From assembly GCF_039521745.1 (NCBI RefSeq), contig NZ_BAAACT010000042.1: a stretch of 64,000 bases of DNA; one strand, written 5' to 3'. Position 1 is the first letter of the stretch. Each line of letters starts with the position of its first letter. Source of the stretch: Faecalicatena contorta (GTDB taxonomy: Bacteria > Bacillota > Clostridia > Lachnospirales > Lachnospiraceae). The notes under the pieces were generated by a model that was given only the letters and a program-made list of their open reading frames with translations, was not told the origin of the DNA and searched no databases. Positions 18,022 through 26,638 of this stretch are shown here, one piece after another. A program made the translations under genes and the position numbers.

Positions 18022-18036
18022 TACGGAGGCGCAAAG

Positions 18037-18822
18037 ATGGGAAAGACAAAAGTGATATGTTTTGCAAATAACAAGGGGGGCAGCGGAAAATCCACGACCT
18101 GTTCCAATGTGGGGTATGGGCTCACCCAACTGGGAAAGAAGGTGCTGCTGATCGATGGGGATATGCAGCTGAACCTGTCACTTTCCCTGTTTGATGAGGA
18201 ACAGGTCCTGGAATTTGCCCAGGGGGAAAAGAATTTGTACGAGGGGATCAGGCGGCAGGATGATCTGTCCAGCTATATCGTGCATTCTCCCTATGAAGGA
18301 CTGGATCTTATTCCGTCTTCTACGCTGATGAGTTCCATTGAGTATGAACTGTTTACAAAGTGGCAGAGAGAGTATATCCTGAGAAAATGCCTGGTGTCTG
18401 TCAGAGACTCTGACGTGTACGACTATATTCTGATCGATGCGCCGCCGACACTGGGCGGCTGGGTGATGAATATACTCTGTGCTTCTGACCGGGTAATCAT
18501 TCCGGTGGAATCAACACCGTGGGGGCTCTTCGGACTCGGCAATATGTTTGAATTTCTGGAAGAGGTAAAGCAGATAGCCCCGGATCTGCAGCTGGGCGGC
18601 ATTGTGATTACAAAGGTTGATACAAGGAAAAATTATTTTAAGCAAACGCTGGAGACACTCAGGGAACTGGAACAGGTAAAGGTTTTTGATACATATATCC
18701 GTGTGGACAGCGCTATCGAGTGGTCACAGGATAATAATGCGCCGATCATGGCTTACAAGAAAAGCAGCAGGAGCGCCGCAGAATACATGGAACTGGCAGC
18801 AGAGATTGCAGAACAGCAATAG
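18037..18822 (+). CDS. ParA-family ATPase
   Basis: A 261-residue deviant Walker ATPase. The P-loop is NNKGGSGKST, with LLIDGDMQLN and DYILIDAPPTLGG (Walker B region). Family members segregate DNA or position protein cargo by cycling on the nucleoid. No ParB partner or centromere-like repeats are visible next to it, and it sits between asparaginase and an AraC regulator. Its cargo is unknown; it might be a plasmid or element relic, or position a structure such as a microcompartment, as McdA does (pure speculation). Ribosome binding site ACGGAGGCGC. Confidence 0.85.
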   Translation: MGKTKVICFANNKGGSGKSTTCSNVGYGLTQLGKKVLLIDGDMQLNLSLSLFDEEQVLEFAQGEKNLYEGIRRQDDLSSYIVHSPYEGLDLIPSSTLMSSIEYELFTKWQREYILRKCLVSVRDSDVYDYILIDAPPTLGGWVMNILCASDRVIIPVESTPWGLFGLGNMFEFLEEVKQIAPDLQLGGIVITKVDTRKNYFKQTLETLRELEQVKVFDTYIRVDSAIEWSQDNNAPIMAYKKSSRSAAEYMELAAEIAEQQ

Positions 18823-18877
18823 GAGTACGGCAAAAAGAGTACAGAAGCCAGCGTACAGAAATGGAAAAGGTGAGTGC

Positions 18878-19837
18878 ATGAATCCGGAATTGATCAGAGA
18901 ATTGTCTGTGATCACGGAAGAAGAACAGATGATATTGGACGGAAGAGAGGGAATCGACCAGCACCTTTATACGGAGAAGAAGGAACTGATCGTGGACTGT
19001 GAGAAGCTTTTGAAAAAGGGGAAGCTGATCCAGGTCAGGCCGCACACCCGTTTTGTAAATTTTCCAAAACACAGACATAATTATGTGGAAGTGATCTATA
19101 TGTGCCAGGGGACTACCACGCATATTGTGGATGGAAACCGGGTGGTTCTTGAGCAGGGAGACCTGCTGTTCCTCAACCAGAACGCAGTGCAGGAGATACT
19201 GCCGGCGGGAAAAGAAGACATTGCAGTTAATTTTATCATTCTTCCTGAATTTTTTAATATGGCTTTTTCCATGATGGAAGAAGAGGACAATATGCTGAAG
19301 GAGTTTCTGGTGGGGACGCTCTGTGGTAAAAATGAGAAAACCTCTTATTTGTATTTTCATGTGGCGGACGTGCTTCCTATCCAGAATCTGGTGGAGAACA
19401 TGGTGTGGACCATTTTCTATGACCTGTCAAATAAACGCAGCTGTAACCAAATTACCATGGGACTGTTATTTCTTCAGCTTCTGAATTACATGGATAAGAT
19501 GGAGACGGGCAGCAGGCAGTTTGACAGGGAACTGACCGGAGTTGTGCTGAACTATGTGGAGGAGCACTACCGGAACGGAACACTGTCTGAGCTGGCGGAA
19601 ATGCTTGGTTACGATGTGTATTGGCTGAGCCGGGAGATCAAGAGGCGTACAGGCAGAAACTATAAAGAACTTCTGCAGGCGCGGCGCATGAGCCAGGCCG
19701 CCTACCTGCTGTCCAGTACGACACTGCCGGTTGCTGATATTATAGAGTCTGTGGGCTATGACAATACCAGTTATTTTTACCGGAAATTTAAGGAAAAGTA
19801 CGGTATGAGCCCTAAGGAATACCGTGAAAGACTTTAG
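18878..19837 (+). CDS. AraC-family transcriptional regulator
   Basis: A 319-residue regulator. The N-terminal half is a cupin ligand-binding domain (FVNFPKHRHNYVEVIYMCQG, VLEQGDLLFLNQN), and the C-terminal hundred residues are two helix-turn-helix motifs ending DNTSYFYRKFKEKYGMSPKEYR. The start at 18878 follows AAAAGGTGAG. The open frame reaches back into the parA-like gene but has no good start there. It likely senses a small sugar-like molecule. No adjacent transporter or enzyme marks the target. Confidence 0.88.
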   Translation: MNPELIRELSVITEEEQMILDGREGIDQHLYTEKKELIVDCEKLLKKGKLIQVRPHTRFVNFPKHRHNYVEVIYMCQGTTTHIVDGNRVVLEQGDLLFLNQNAVQEILPAGKEDIAVNFIILPEFFNMAFSMMEEEDNMLKEFLVGTLCGKNEKTSYLYFHVADVLPIQNLVENMVWTIFYDLSNKRSCNQITMGLLFLQLLNYMDKMETGSRQFDRELTGVVLNYVEEHYRNGTLSELAEMLGYDVYWLSREIKRRTGRNYKELLQARRMSQAAYLLSSTTLPVADIIESVGYDNTSYFYRKFKEKYGMSPKEYRERL

Positions 19838-19926
19838 GCGGGGATGAAGGTCCCTGCTTTTCTTAATGGTAAAAAGCTATTTTTATGAAAGAAAATATTT
19901 ATGGTAAGAAAGGAAAAGAAGCCGCT

Positions 19927-20871
19927 ATGGAAAAATGTAATTATGCCTGCGATCTTCATACTCATACGACACGTTCAGATGGAGCAGATACTCCGCCGGA
20001 GGTGATCCGCCGCGCGGCCGCCCTGGGAGTACGGGTGCTGGCCCTGACAGACCACGATGCCGTTCCGGAGCAGAGATATATGGATGAGGACGGGAATCTG
20101 GTTGATCTTCTGGAACTCGCAGAGACATCTGGAGTGAAGCTGCTGCTGGGTACCGAGATATCCTGCGAGACAGATGTGGAGGACGTGCATATAGTCTGCC
20201 TCGGCTGCAGATGGGAGGATGCATGGTTTGCAGAGCTTGAACGGGAGCTTTCCAGATCCAGAAGTGAGGGATATCAGTTACTCCTGGAACGTCTCCAGGA
20301 GGATGGGATGCATATTACCTGGGAGGAAGTTCTCGACAACGGAGGGCATCCGGTGAGTGAGGAACATGTCCTGAAGAAGATGATATTTGAACAGATGGCA
20401 AGGAAAGGCTATGCAAAGGATTGGAAGCAGGCTAAGCTTATGGTAAGAAATACGCCGGGATACCAGATCAAGAGGAAGAAACCGGATCCTGCTGCATTGA
20501 TCCGGGAGGTGCACCGTGCGGGTGGGATTGCGATATTGGCACATCCACTGCTCATTGCGGAACAGCCCCAAACAGACGGAACAATCATGACAAGGAAAGC
20601 GTATATCGACCGGCTGGTAGAGGCAGGACTGGATGGAATTGAGGCCTGTTATACCTATGACAAGACCAGCTATGAGGGCACGCTGACCAAGTGCGAGGCG
20701 GAGTCTTATATCCGGGAGAATTATGCAGATCGGGTAGCCATTATGTCGGGCGGATCGGATTACCATGCGGATCAGAAAAAAGGGGCGGTGCATCCGAGGG
20801 AACTTGGAGAATGCGGGGTTACGGAGGAGTATTTTTATGGCAACCCGCTGCTGGCTGCGTTATTACAATGA
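19927..20871 (+). CDS. PHP-domain metal-dependent phosphoesterase
   Basis: About 314 residues of the PHP family (polymerase and histidinol phosphatase). Metal motifs are CDLHTHTTRSDG, LTDHD, LGTEISCE, ILAHP, and SGGSDYHAD. Related proteins (YciV/TrpH) hydrolyse nucleoside 3',5'-bisphosphates or short oligonucleotides from the 5' end. The start at 19927 is chosen because the first motif begins at once; an upstream ATG at 19885 lacks a ribosome binding site. The last codons run directly into the yoeB remnant. Confidence 0.85.
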   Translation: MEKCNYACDLHTHTTRSDGADTPPEVIRRAAALGVRVLALTDHDAVPEQRYMDEDGNLVDLLELAETSGVKLLLGTEISCETDVEDVHIVCLGCRWEDAWFAELERELSRSRSEGYQLLLERLQEDGMHITWEEVLDNGGHPVSEEHVLKKMIFEQMARKGYAKDWKQAKLMVRNTPGYQIKRKKPDPAALIREVHRAGGIAILAHPLLIAEQPQTDGTIMTRKAYIDRLVEAGLDGIEACYTYDKTSYEGTLTKCEAESYIRENYADRVAIMSGGSDYHADQKKGAVHPRELGECGVTEEYFYGNPLLAALLQ

Positions 20872-21004
20872 AGGCATTGGGAAACCAGAGACATTAACAG
20901 TAAATTTGACGGGATTTAGGAGCAGGCGTATTAATGACAAAGACAGGCTAATATATAAGATTGATGAAGAAAATGTATACATATTAGCCTGCAGCAATCA
21001 TTAT
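20870..21004 (+). pseudogene. yoeB toxin remnant (C-terminal half)
   Basis: Read in the frame beginning GAA at 20870, about 45 codons match the C-terminal half of the YoeB/Txe mRNA interferase: EGIGKPETL, LTGFRSRRIN, RLIYKIDEENVYILACSNHY. E. coli YoeB has the equivalent GKGKPEPL...SGFWSRRI...HRLVY...ACRYHY. The N-terminal half, a start codon with ribosome binding site, and a yefM antitoxin are missing, and the fragment abuts the stop codon of the PHP gene. It is best read as a decayed toxin-antitoxin locus. Confidence 0.75.
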
Positions 21005-21085
21005 GCTGATAAAGATTCAGCTATTTTAAAACAGGAAATGAATCTGCCGGGCATTTTACAGTGGAAAAACCAACGGCTGTATTCT

Positions 21086-21829
21086 TTATTTGCCGGCAGC
21101 CACAGCTCTTGCCTCAATTTTATCATCACCTTTATGAAGCCAGTCGGTAAGCGGTTTCCCAAAGGGTTTGGACAAAAGTTTTACAAGCTGCCCGATGGCG
21201 ATGGCTGCAATGACCGTTCCTTCACGTACGACGACTCCGTCGCCGGTAAAGGAGTTCAGGCCGCCTAAAAATGCAATCTGCAGGATGAGGGCGATCACAA
21301 CCATAGAAGTGTCTGCGATAGACTTACAGTTTCCAAAGGGTTTACCCGTAACCGTTGCTATGGCCCCGGCAAAGCCTTCCGCCGGCATAGGCGGCCACTG
21401 GGGACGCAAGTAAATAAAAACACCGAGGGCGCTAATGACCAGGCTGACTAGCAGATACACAAGCTGCATGGGGTAATTCTGAGGGCGCGGGAAGTTGAGC
21501 AGCAGATGGCCGAAGGCATTTGGGTCAGTACCAGTAAAATCTACCAGCCAACTGAAAATGAAGGTGACGATAATACCCAGTGCGTTAGTTACCTTGAAGC
21601 GTTTACGCAGGATAATGAGCTGTAGTACAACTAACAGTATATAGATAATCATTGTTGTAACACCAAGGGTAAATCCCCAGATCTGTTCACATGCCCGAGG
21701 AATGGAACTTACCGGAGTGATCCCTAGATTTGACATTTTGGAAAAATTAATGCCAATAGAGATTAGAAACAAGCCAAATACATAACATACAAATTGTTTT
21801 ACTAAATTAACCGGTTTGGATTTTAACAT
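21086..21829 (-). CDS. YczE/DUF6198-type integral membrane protein
   Basis: A 247-residue membrane protein with about five to six helices. It begins FVCYVFGLFLISIGINFSKM and carries SNLGITPVSSIP, typical of the YczE/YyaS/DUF6198 group of unknown transport or signalling function. Its start codon overlaps the end of the Crp/Fnr gene by 7 bp, so the two are coexpressed and convergent on the PHP gene. The position next to a GRE pair suggests it may move the substrate or product, but this is inference. Confidence 0.7.
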   Translation of the reverse strand: MLKSKPVNLVKQFVCYVFGLFLISIGINFSKMSNLGITPVSSIPRACEQIWGFTLGVTTMIIYILLVVLQLIILRKRFKVTNALGIIVTFIFSWLVDFTGTDPNAFGHLLLNFPRPQNYPMQLVYLLVSLVISALGVFIYLRPQWPPMPAEGFAGAIATVTGKPFGNCKSIADTSMVVIALILQIAFLGGLNSFTGDGVVVREGTVIAAIAIGQLVKLLSKPFGKPLTDWLHKGDDKIEARAVAAGK

Positions 21830-22494
21830 ACCGGATCCTCCTTTTTATTTTCATTCATAAATAAATACACATTACCCGCGATGTCCTTTAAGCCGTCCTT
21901 GTCTAAAATATTAATTTGCTTTCCGGATTTTTCAATCAACCCTTCATCGCAAAAATTCTTAATACAATAGAAAAACTGCCGCTTGCTGATATTCGTCTGC
22001 AGACAGATACTCTCAGCTTTTTCTTCAATATTAGTTCCGTCTTTCGCCAGTTTTAAAAGCCAGTAGGCCAGTACCTCATTAGAAGGGAACAGCATGCGGA
22101 GCATCGCCAGCTTGTACATTTCGTACACGCGGTCCGATGTCTTCAAATAGAAATACAGGGAAAAGTTCTTATCACTTAACAGCTCCTTTTTGCAGGGTGT
22201 CAGCCTCAGCAGCTTACAGTCTGTGGCTGTTCGGACGCCGCAGTTAAAATTCATGTTGCGCATTTGTGAGAACTTTCCGATAAATTCTCCGGGCCCTAAT
22301 GAATCAACTAAGAATTCCCGTCCGTTAAAGTCCACAGTAAAGCACGAAACTTTACCCTCTAATATATAATACAGTTCGATATCCTTCTGCTCCTCTAAAG
22401 GAATAAAAACAACCTTCTTTTTTAACTCAACAACCGTCAGCTTTTCCAAAATATGCCTGGGTATAATTTCCTCTAATATATTCCCCGTACTCAT
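21823..22494 (-). CDS. Crp/Fnr-family transcriptional regulator
   Basis: A 223-residue protein with an N-terminal cyclic-nucleotide-binding-like domain (ELYYILEGKVSCFTVDFNGREF, GPGEFIG) and a C-terminal winged helix (ICLQTNISKRQFFYCIKNFCDEGLI). No Fnr-type N-terminal cysteine cluster is seen, so oxygen sensing through an Fe-S centre is not supported. The nearest operon on the same strand is the GRE-activase pair upstream (25-26 kb), a likely target. It overlaps the membrane protein gene by 7 bp. Confidence 0.83.
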   Translation of the reverse strand: MSTGNILEEIIPRHILEKLTVVELKKKVVFIPLEEQKDIELYYILEGKVSCFTVDFNGREFLVDSLGPGEFIGKFSQMRNMNFNCGVRTATDCKLLRLTPCKKELLSDKNFSLYFYLKTSDRVYEMYKLAMLRMLFPSNEVLAYWLLKLAKDGTNIEEKAESICLQTNISKRQFFYCIKNFCDEGLIEKSGKQINILDKDGLKDIAGNVYLFMNENKKEDPVC

Positions 22495-22821
22495 ACTTAA
22501 ACCTCACTCTCATACAAGTATAAAAACGAACCCTCATGAAGTCCTGCAAAGCTATCTGTTTTTCGGGCCATTTCTAACTCGATTACAAATAATAGTTTCA
22601 CTTTAGGAAAATGGAGTTCATTTTCCATTACATCTATGTCCCTCACAAACTTATGCAACCAATATTTGCAGCTCGCTGTAAACCCGCCCCACGGGGCATG
22701 AATTACGGGGTGCCCTTTGGGTATATCATATTTGCAAGGGAACTGTATACTTATATTTTACACCAACAGCCAGACTTTTCGAAGCCCAGCTGTTGATTTT
22801 TCGGTTTATATAAGTTGCATC
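22495..22821. other. intergenic region between GRE and crp-like gene
   Basis: No gene is supported. It contains one copy of a dispersed repeat (22665-22726) and, near 22782-22820, AT-rich sequence downstream of the GRE stop. Promoter elements for the crp-like gene must lie in 22495-22660 but none stands out. Confidence 0.5.
22665..22726 (-). repeat. dispersed 62-bp intergenic repeat, single copy
   Basis: Read on the minus strand it begins TATACCCAAAGGGC, passes CCCGTAATTCATGCCC and ends in GCGAGCTGCAAA. The same order of blocks occurs twice in tandem at 36103-36238 on the plus strand. It has GC-rich, partly self-complementary stretches and lies between genes in both places. Confidence 0.75.
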
Positions 22822-25254
22822 CTATAAGGAGAATTCCTGTTCTGAGCGAAGAATCAATTCATCGTGAATTGTATCGGTAAGGTCTGTCCAGTACGCACTG
22901 TAACCTGCCACACGAACGATAAGATCCGTGTATTTTTCCGGATGCTGTTTGGCGTCCTTCATAATTTCGTTGCTGATCACATTAAACTGGATGTGCTTAC
23001 CGCCTAGGTCATGTAAGTAAGTTCGAATCAGAGCATGCAGTTGTTCACGGCCCTCCTTAGTCTTTAGAGACTCAGGAGTAAACCTCATATTGAACAGCAC
23101 ACCATATAACTCTGTGTGGTCTACGCGGCCCGCTGATGCAATTACAGCCGCAGGGCCTTCGCAATCTGTTCCCTGTCTGGGCGATACTGCACCATCTGAC
23201 ATGGCTTCCCATGCGCAGCGCCCATCCGGGAGGGCTCCTGTCTTAGCTCCTGTTCCAGCATGGAAGCCAAGGGAATGAGGAGCAACCTCAAAGTGGTGTC
23301 CATATGCAGAAGGAATTTGATACCATACATTTTCAATGATTCTGTAACCCTCATCTACAAGGTCATCAACTTCAGCGATATCATTGCCATATTTAGGAAG
23401 GTCAGATAATTTTGCATGAAGCTCTTCATAACCTTCCCAGTTTGCATCAATAGCTGCCATCAGTTCTTCTTTGCTGCAGATAGGATCCTCACAGAAGATA
23501 TAATTTTTAAGAACATAAGCCACATTGCCGAAGTCCTGGACACCTACCGGAACGATATACTGTGTATTATCATTATGAACCGCGCCGCCCAGGCTGGTTA
23601 CCTTCCCACGTTTGATACAGTCATCTGTAAATGCAGACATCATAATATCCGGGAAGGACTCTATATGCTGGATACGGCATTGACGGTTACTGTTTGCAGA
23701 GTAATCCCCCCAGTACGCCCACTGTGCCTTGTATGCTTCAATAAACTCTTCATATGTCTCCATCTGAAAGAAATCACCTGTCTTGGGCCCGAGCTGCTTA
23801 TTCATGCGGACATCATAACCGTTACGGAGTGCATATTCAAGCATCTTACCGCAGTTGATTACAATTGGCCATACAGAGCTAGTCTTACCGGGAACCCCAT
23901 GAAGAACACATCCGCCGACGGCATAATCCCGGGCTTCCTGTACAGTGTATCCACGGCTGAGCAGATACTGAATACTGTTATCATCACCCATAAATGCAGG
24001 GAAGCCCATGCCAAGTGCCACAATTTCCAGCGCACGTTCCATGAATTTTCTGTCAATGTTTGCATGGTAGCGGACGGAAAGGGTTGGATGCGGTGTATGG
24101 ACGCGCTCAGCAGCATCAAGCCACAGATAAGATAAACGGTTTGTTGCGTCCCGTCCTGTGATTGGATCAACACCACCAAGGATACAATTATGGAAATGTG
24201 ACTCTGAACTTAAGTTTGGAGTCATGAGATCCGGCCAGAACTGACGCTTGCCCATGACCTTGCAGCGGAAGCACTCGAGAAGCTGTGTGGCATATTCTTC
24301 ATCGATGTAGCCTGTTTCAATATCTGATTTAAAGCAGGGAAATAAGAACTGATCAACACGGCCAAACCCCATTCCATATGTACGTGTATCATAGAAGATC
24401 ATCAGGATCCCAAAGTAGAATGACTGAAGAGCTTCCTGGAATGTTTCTGCCGGATACTCCGGAACCCGCATGCATACCCTTGCAATTTCCTCGAGCTCAG
24501 CCTTACGCATCGGGTCTTTCTCCGCTGCCGCTTTTTCAGAAGCAAGTGCTGCATAGCGATGTGCATATTCAATGCCTCCTTCCAGCATTAACTTAAGCCC
24601 AAGCCAGAACTCGTGTGCACGGTAATCCTCATCTGTTAAGATCACGAGTTTTTCAAGCTGCTCGTCAATATCTGCAATCAGGCCTCTAACGCCCTTTGAT
24701 ACGATTCTTGAAATATCCGGAACATGCCATGCCTTTTCAGCATAGACCTCTGAAAGGAAGTTGCAGACCCATGCGCCCTGTTCACCGACACTCTCTGCAA
24801 AAGCGACCTCTTCTTCACCAAGATACTTGTACCACATTTCTTTGCCGCCCACATTTTGGAACTTATGGGCGATATCTTTTGCCTGTTGTGCCTGTTCAGG
24901 GCTTTCGAATGCGAAGAACTTTCCGCTTCCCTTCCATCCATATTTATCGGCATAATCACTGACCCATGTTGCAGCTAGATCCGGGAACCACTCAGGCCCC
25001 ATTGGTTTCGCACTGAAATCACCAACTAACAGCTGCTCATCATCAATATAAATAGGGATTTCTTTCAGTATTTTTGCAATGGAATATCCACGTTTACGAT
25101 AAAATGAATAACCGGCGTATTCTTCATAAGCGTCTGCAAGAAGCTGGGCGCGTGCCATGGACATTGTCTGTGTATAGCGCAGAGGATTTAATCTTTCCCA
25201 AATAGTTTCACCACGAGTTTTTCCATGATATTGCTTATAGGTAACTTTTGTCAT
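22822..25254 (-). CDS. glycyl radical enzyme of unassigned subtype
   Basis: An 810-residue glycyl radical enzyme. The radical loop is VRVAGYSAYW with Gly784. The thiyl loop reads VGGCVLHGVPGK with Cys449. Most dehydratases, lyases and hydroxyphenylacetate decarboxylase have CVE or CLE (Glu two residues after Cys); here that position is Leu, followed by His. The N-terminus (PMGPEWFPDL) also differs from propanediol/glycerol dehydratases. Arylacetate decarboxylase-like chemistry is one option; a new activity is another. The activase gene is upstream on the same strand, 100 nt away with a perfect hairpin between. Oxygen-sensitive, so strictly anaerobic. No microcompartment genes adjoin it. Confidence 0.88.
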   Translation of the reverse strand: MTKVTYKQYHGKTRGETIWERLNPLRYTQTMSMARAQLLADAYEEYAGYSFYRKRGYSIAKILKEIPIYIDDEQLLVGDFSAKPMGPEWFPDLAATWVSDYADKYGWKGSGKFFAFESPEQAQQAKDIAHKFQNVGGKEMWYKYLGEEEVAFAESVGEQGAWVCNFLSEVYAEKAWHVPDISRIVSKGVRGLIADIDEQLEKLVILTDEDYRAHEFWLGLKLMLEGGIEYAHRYAALASEKAAAEKDPMRKAELEEIARVCMRVPEYPAETFQEALQSFYFGILMIFYDTRTYGMGFGRVDQFLFPCFKSDIETGYIDEEYATQLLECFRCKVMGKRQFWPDLMTPNLSSESHFHNCILGGVDPITGRDATNRLSYLWLDAAERVHTPHPTLSVRYHANIDRKFMERALEIVALGMGFPAFMGDDNSIQYLLSRGYTVQEARDYAVGGCVLHGVPGKTSSVWPIVINCGKMLEYALRNGYDVRMNKQLGPKTGDFFQMETYEEFIEAYKAQWAYWGDYSANSNRQCRIQHIESFPDIMMSAFTDDCIKRGKVTSLGGAVHNDNTQYIVPVGVQDFGNVAYVLKNYIFCEDPICSKEELMAAIDANWEGYEELHAKLSDLPKYGNDIAEVDDLVDEGYRIIENVWYQIPSAYGHHFEVAPHSLGFHAGTGAKTGALPDGRCAWEAMSDGAVSPRQGTDCEGPAAVIASAGRVDHTELYGVLFNMRFTPESLKTKEGREQLHALIRTYLHDLGGKHIQFNVISNEIMKDAKQHPEKYTDLIVRVAGYSAYWTDLTDTIHDELILRSEQEFSL

Positions 25255-25297
25255 TTTATTTCCACCTTTCTCATATTAAACATTAATATCTATATTC

Positions 25298-25329
25298 TTA
25301 CCTGACCGTGGGCCCTTTCGGTCAGGTAA
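25298..25329 (-). promoter_or_regulatory. intercistronic hairpin between activase and GRE
   Basis: A perfect 11-bp stem (TTACCTGACCG at 25298-25308 with CGGTCAGGTAA at 25319-25329) and a 10-nt loop. It has no T-run on the minus strand, so it is more likely an mRNA processing or stability element, which would let the GRE be made in excess over its activase. Confidence 0.6.
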
Positions 25330-25354
25330 ATAGAAACAGAATGGAATCGCGTGT

Positions 25355-26266
25355 TTAAATAGATTCACGTATTGCATTTAATTCGGCCAGATATTCCTCA
25401 GACTGACGTTTGTTTTTCGGACAGATTCCCGGCATATCAAGACGTTCATATTTGTCTTCGCCAAGATTGTTATATCCTAAAAGTTCATGGTATTCTGCCG
25501 GGCTAAGTCCAAGCTCATTCCTAATGAAATGAGCAATAGCTGCAACGGACTCCAGAGAATCGTTGAAGCCGGGTATCAATGGTGTACGGAATTGCAGTTT
25601 TTTCCCCATCTTTACAAGGCGTTTCGCATTATCCAGGATTCTTTCGTTTGATACTTTCGTACCCATTATATGTTTTTCCTTGTCCATATGTTTTAGATCA
25701 TACATGATAAAATCACAATGTTCTGCAATCGCCCGTACCGTTTCCCAGGGAAAAGCCCCTTCCATTTCTACGGCAGTACGAATGCCTTCATCATGAGCGG
25801 CCTTTAAAAGATTAATTGTAAATTCCGGCTGCATTTCACAGGCTCCGCCTGATATTGTCATGCCGCCTCCGGAATTACAAAATAAGTTGTAATCTCTCCT
25901 GACCTTATGGATGACCTGTTTCACGGTCATGGGCTCTCCTTCTACTGAGCGGACATTGTTAAAACATGCGCTGACACATCGTCCGCATACAGTACATAGT
26001 GAGCGGTTCGTTGCCACAGCACCATCTGCAAAATAGTTTGCTTTCTGCGGACAGGCCTGCACACATCGACCACAGCCCGTGCACCGGTCCTTTTTGATCA
26101 TCAGCACTGGTTTGAGACTCTGCGACTCCGGATTCTGACACCAATAACAGCGAAGAGGACATCCCTTTAAGAAAACGGTTGTACGAACCCCGGGGCCGTC
26201 ATGTGTAGAATATCTCTGAATGTTAAAGACCTGTCCGACGAGTTCTGCGTTATATACTGTACTCAT
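25355..26266 (-). CDS. glycyl radical enzyme activase (radical SAM)
   Basis: A 303-residue activating enzyme that abstracts hydrogen from the glycine of the GRE using SAM. The radical SAM cluster motif is GCPLRCYWC, followed by two ferredoxin-like motifs (CTGCGRCVQAC and CTVCGRCVSAC), and then the SGGGMTISGGACEMQPEF region. This is the full-length activase architecture with two auxiliary 4Fe-4S clusters. The ribosome binding site is AAGGAGG. It is the first gene of the activase-GRE operon and divergent from the sugar transporter. Confidence 0.92.
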   Translation of the reverse strand: MSTVYNAELVGQVFNIQRYSTHDGPGVRTTVFLKGCPLRCYWCQNPESQSLKPVLMIKKDRCTGCGRCVQACPQKANYFADGAVATNRSLCTVCGRCVSACFNNVRSVEGEPMTVKQVIHKVRRDYNLFCNSGGGMTISGGACEMQPEFTINLLKAAHDEGIRTAVEMEGAFPWETVRAIAEHCDFIMYDLKHMDKEKHIMGTKVSNERILDNAKRLVKMGKKLQFRTPLIPGFNDSLESVAAIAHFIRNELGLSPAEYHELLGYNNLGEDKYERLDMPGICPKNKRQSEEYLAELNAIRESI

Positions 26267-26638
26267 TTCACACCTCCTTTCTTGAAAATTTTATTACTAT
26301 TCTTTTTGCGTAATTATGCTGTTTAGAGTTAAAATACGGATGCAATTGATTCGTATATATCTAAGGATTACAAATTACTTCTGGTGAAAGTGCCCTATCT
26401 GTTTCCTGATATTAGGTGTATTCTATAAGATTTAAACAAAAATATGAAGTGCAAACTGCGTTGTTTTGCGTTTTTTTACATTTTTAGTTAATTGTTCAAT
26501 ATTGTTAATCCTGTCGTTCATTTAATTCCATTTACTTCTTTAAAGCCGAAAGTTAAAATAAACCTAACACAAACGAAAGTTCCGCGGAAGGTGCATGTAG
26601 ATCGTTACAACAGAATTATTGATAAGGAGGAAGGAGAA
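26267..26638. promoter_or_regulatory. divergent intergenic region, activase versus ABC transporter
   Basis: An AT-rich region of 372 bp with no supported gene. It must hold promoters for the activase-GRE operon (minus) and the sugar-binding protein (plus). I did not find a convincing -35/-10 pair or a clear Crp/Fnr-type dyad. The plus-strand frame is open through part of it without a ribosome binding site. Confidence 0.4.

Noticed and set aside
20765..21268. complete 167-residue gene spanning the PHP end, the YoeB-like part and the DUF6198 gene
   Set aside because: It has no ribosome binding site and overlaps two well-supported genes; only the YoeB-like segment is meaningful.
23416..24135. 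239-residue plus-strand frame opposite the second glycyl radical enzyme
   Set aside because: Antisense to conserved GRE sequence, no ribosome binding site and no recognisable domain.
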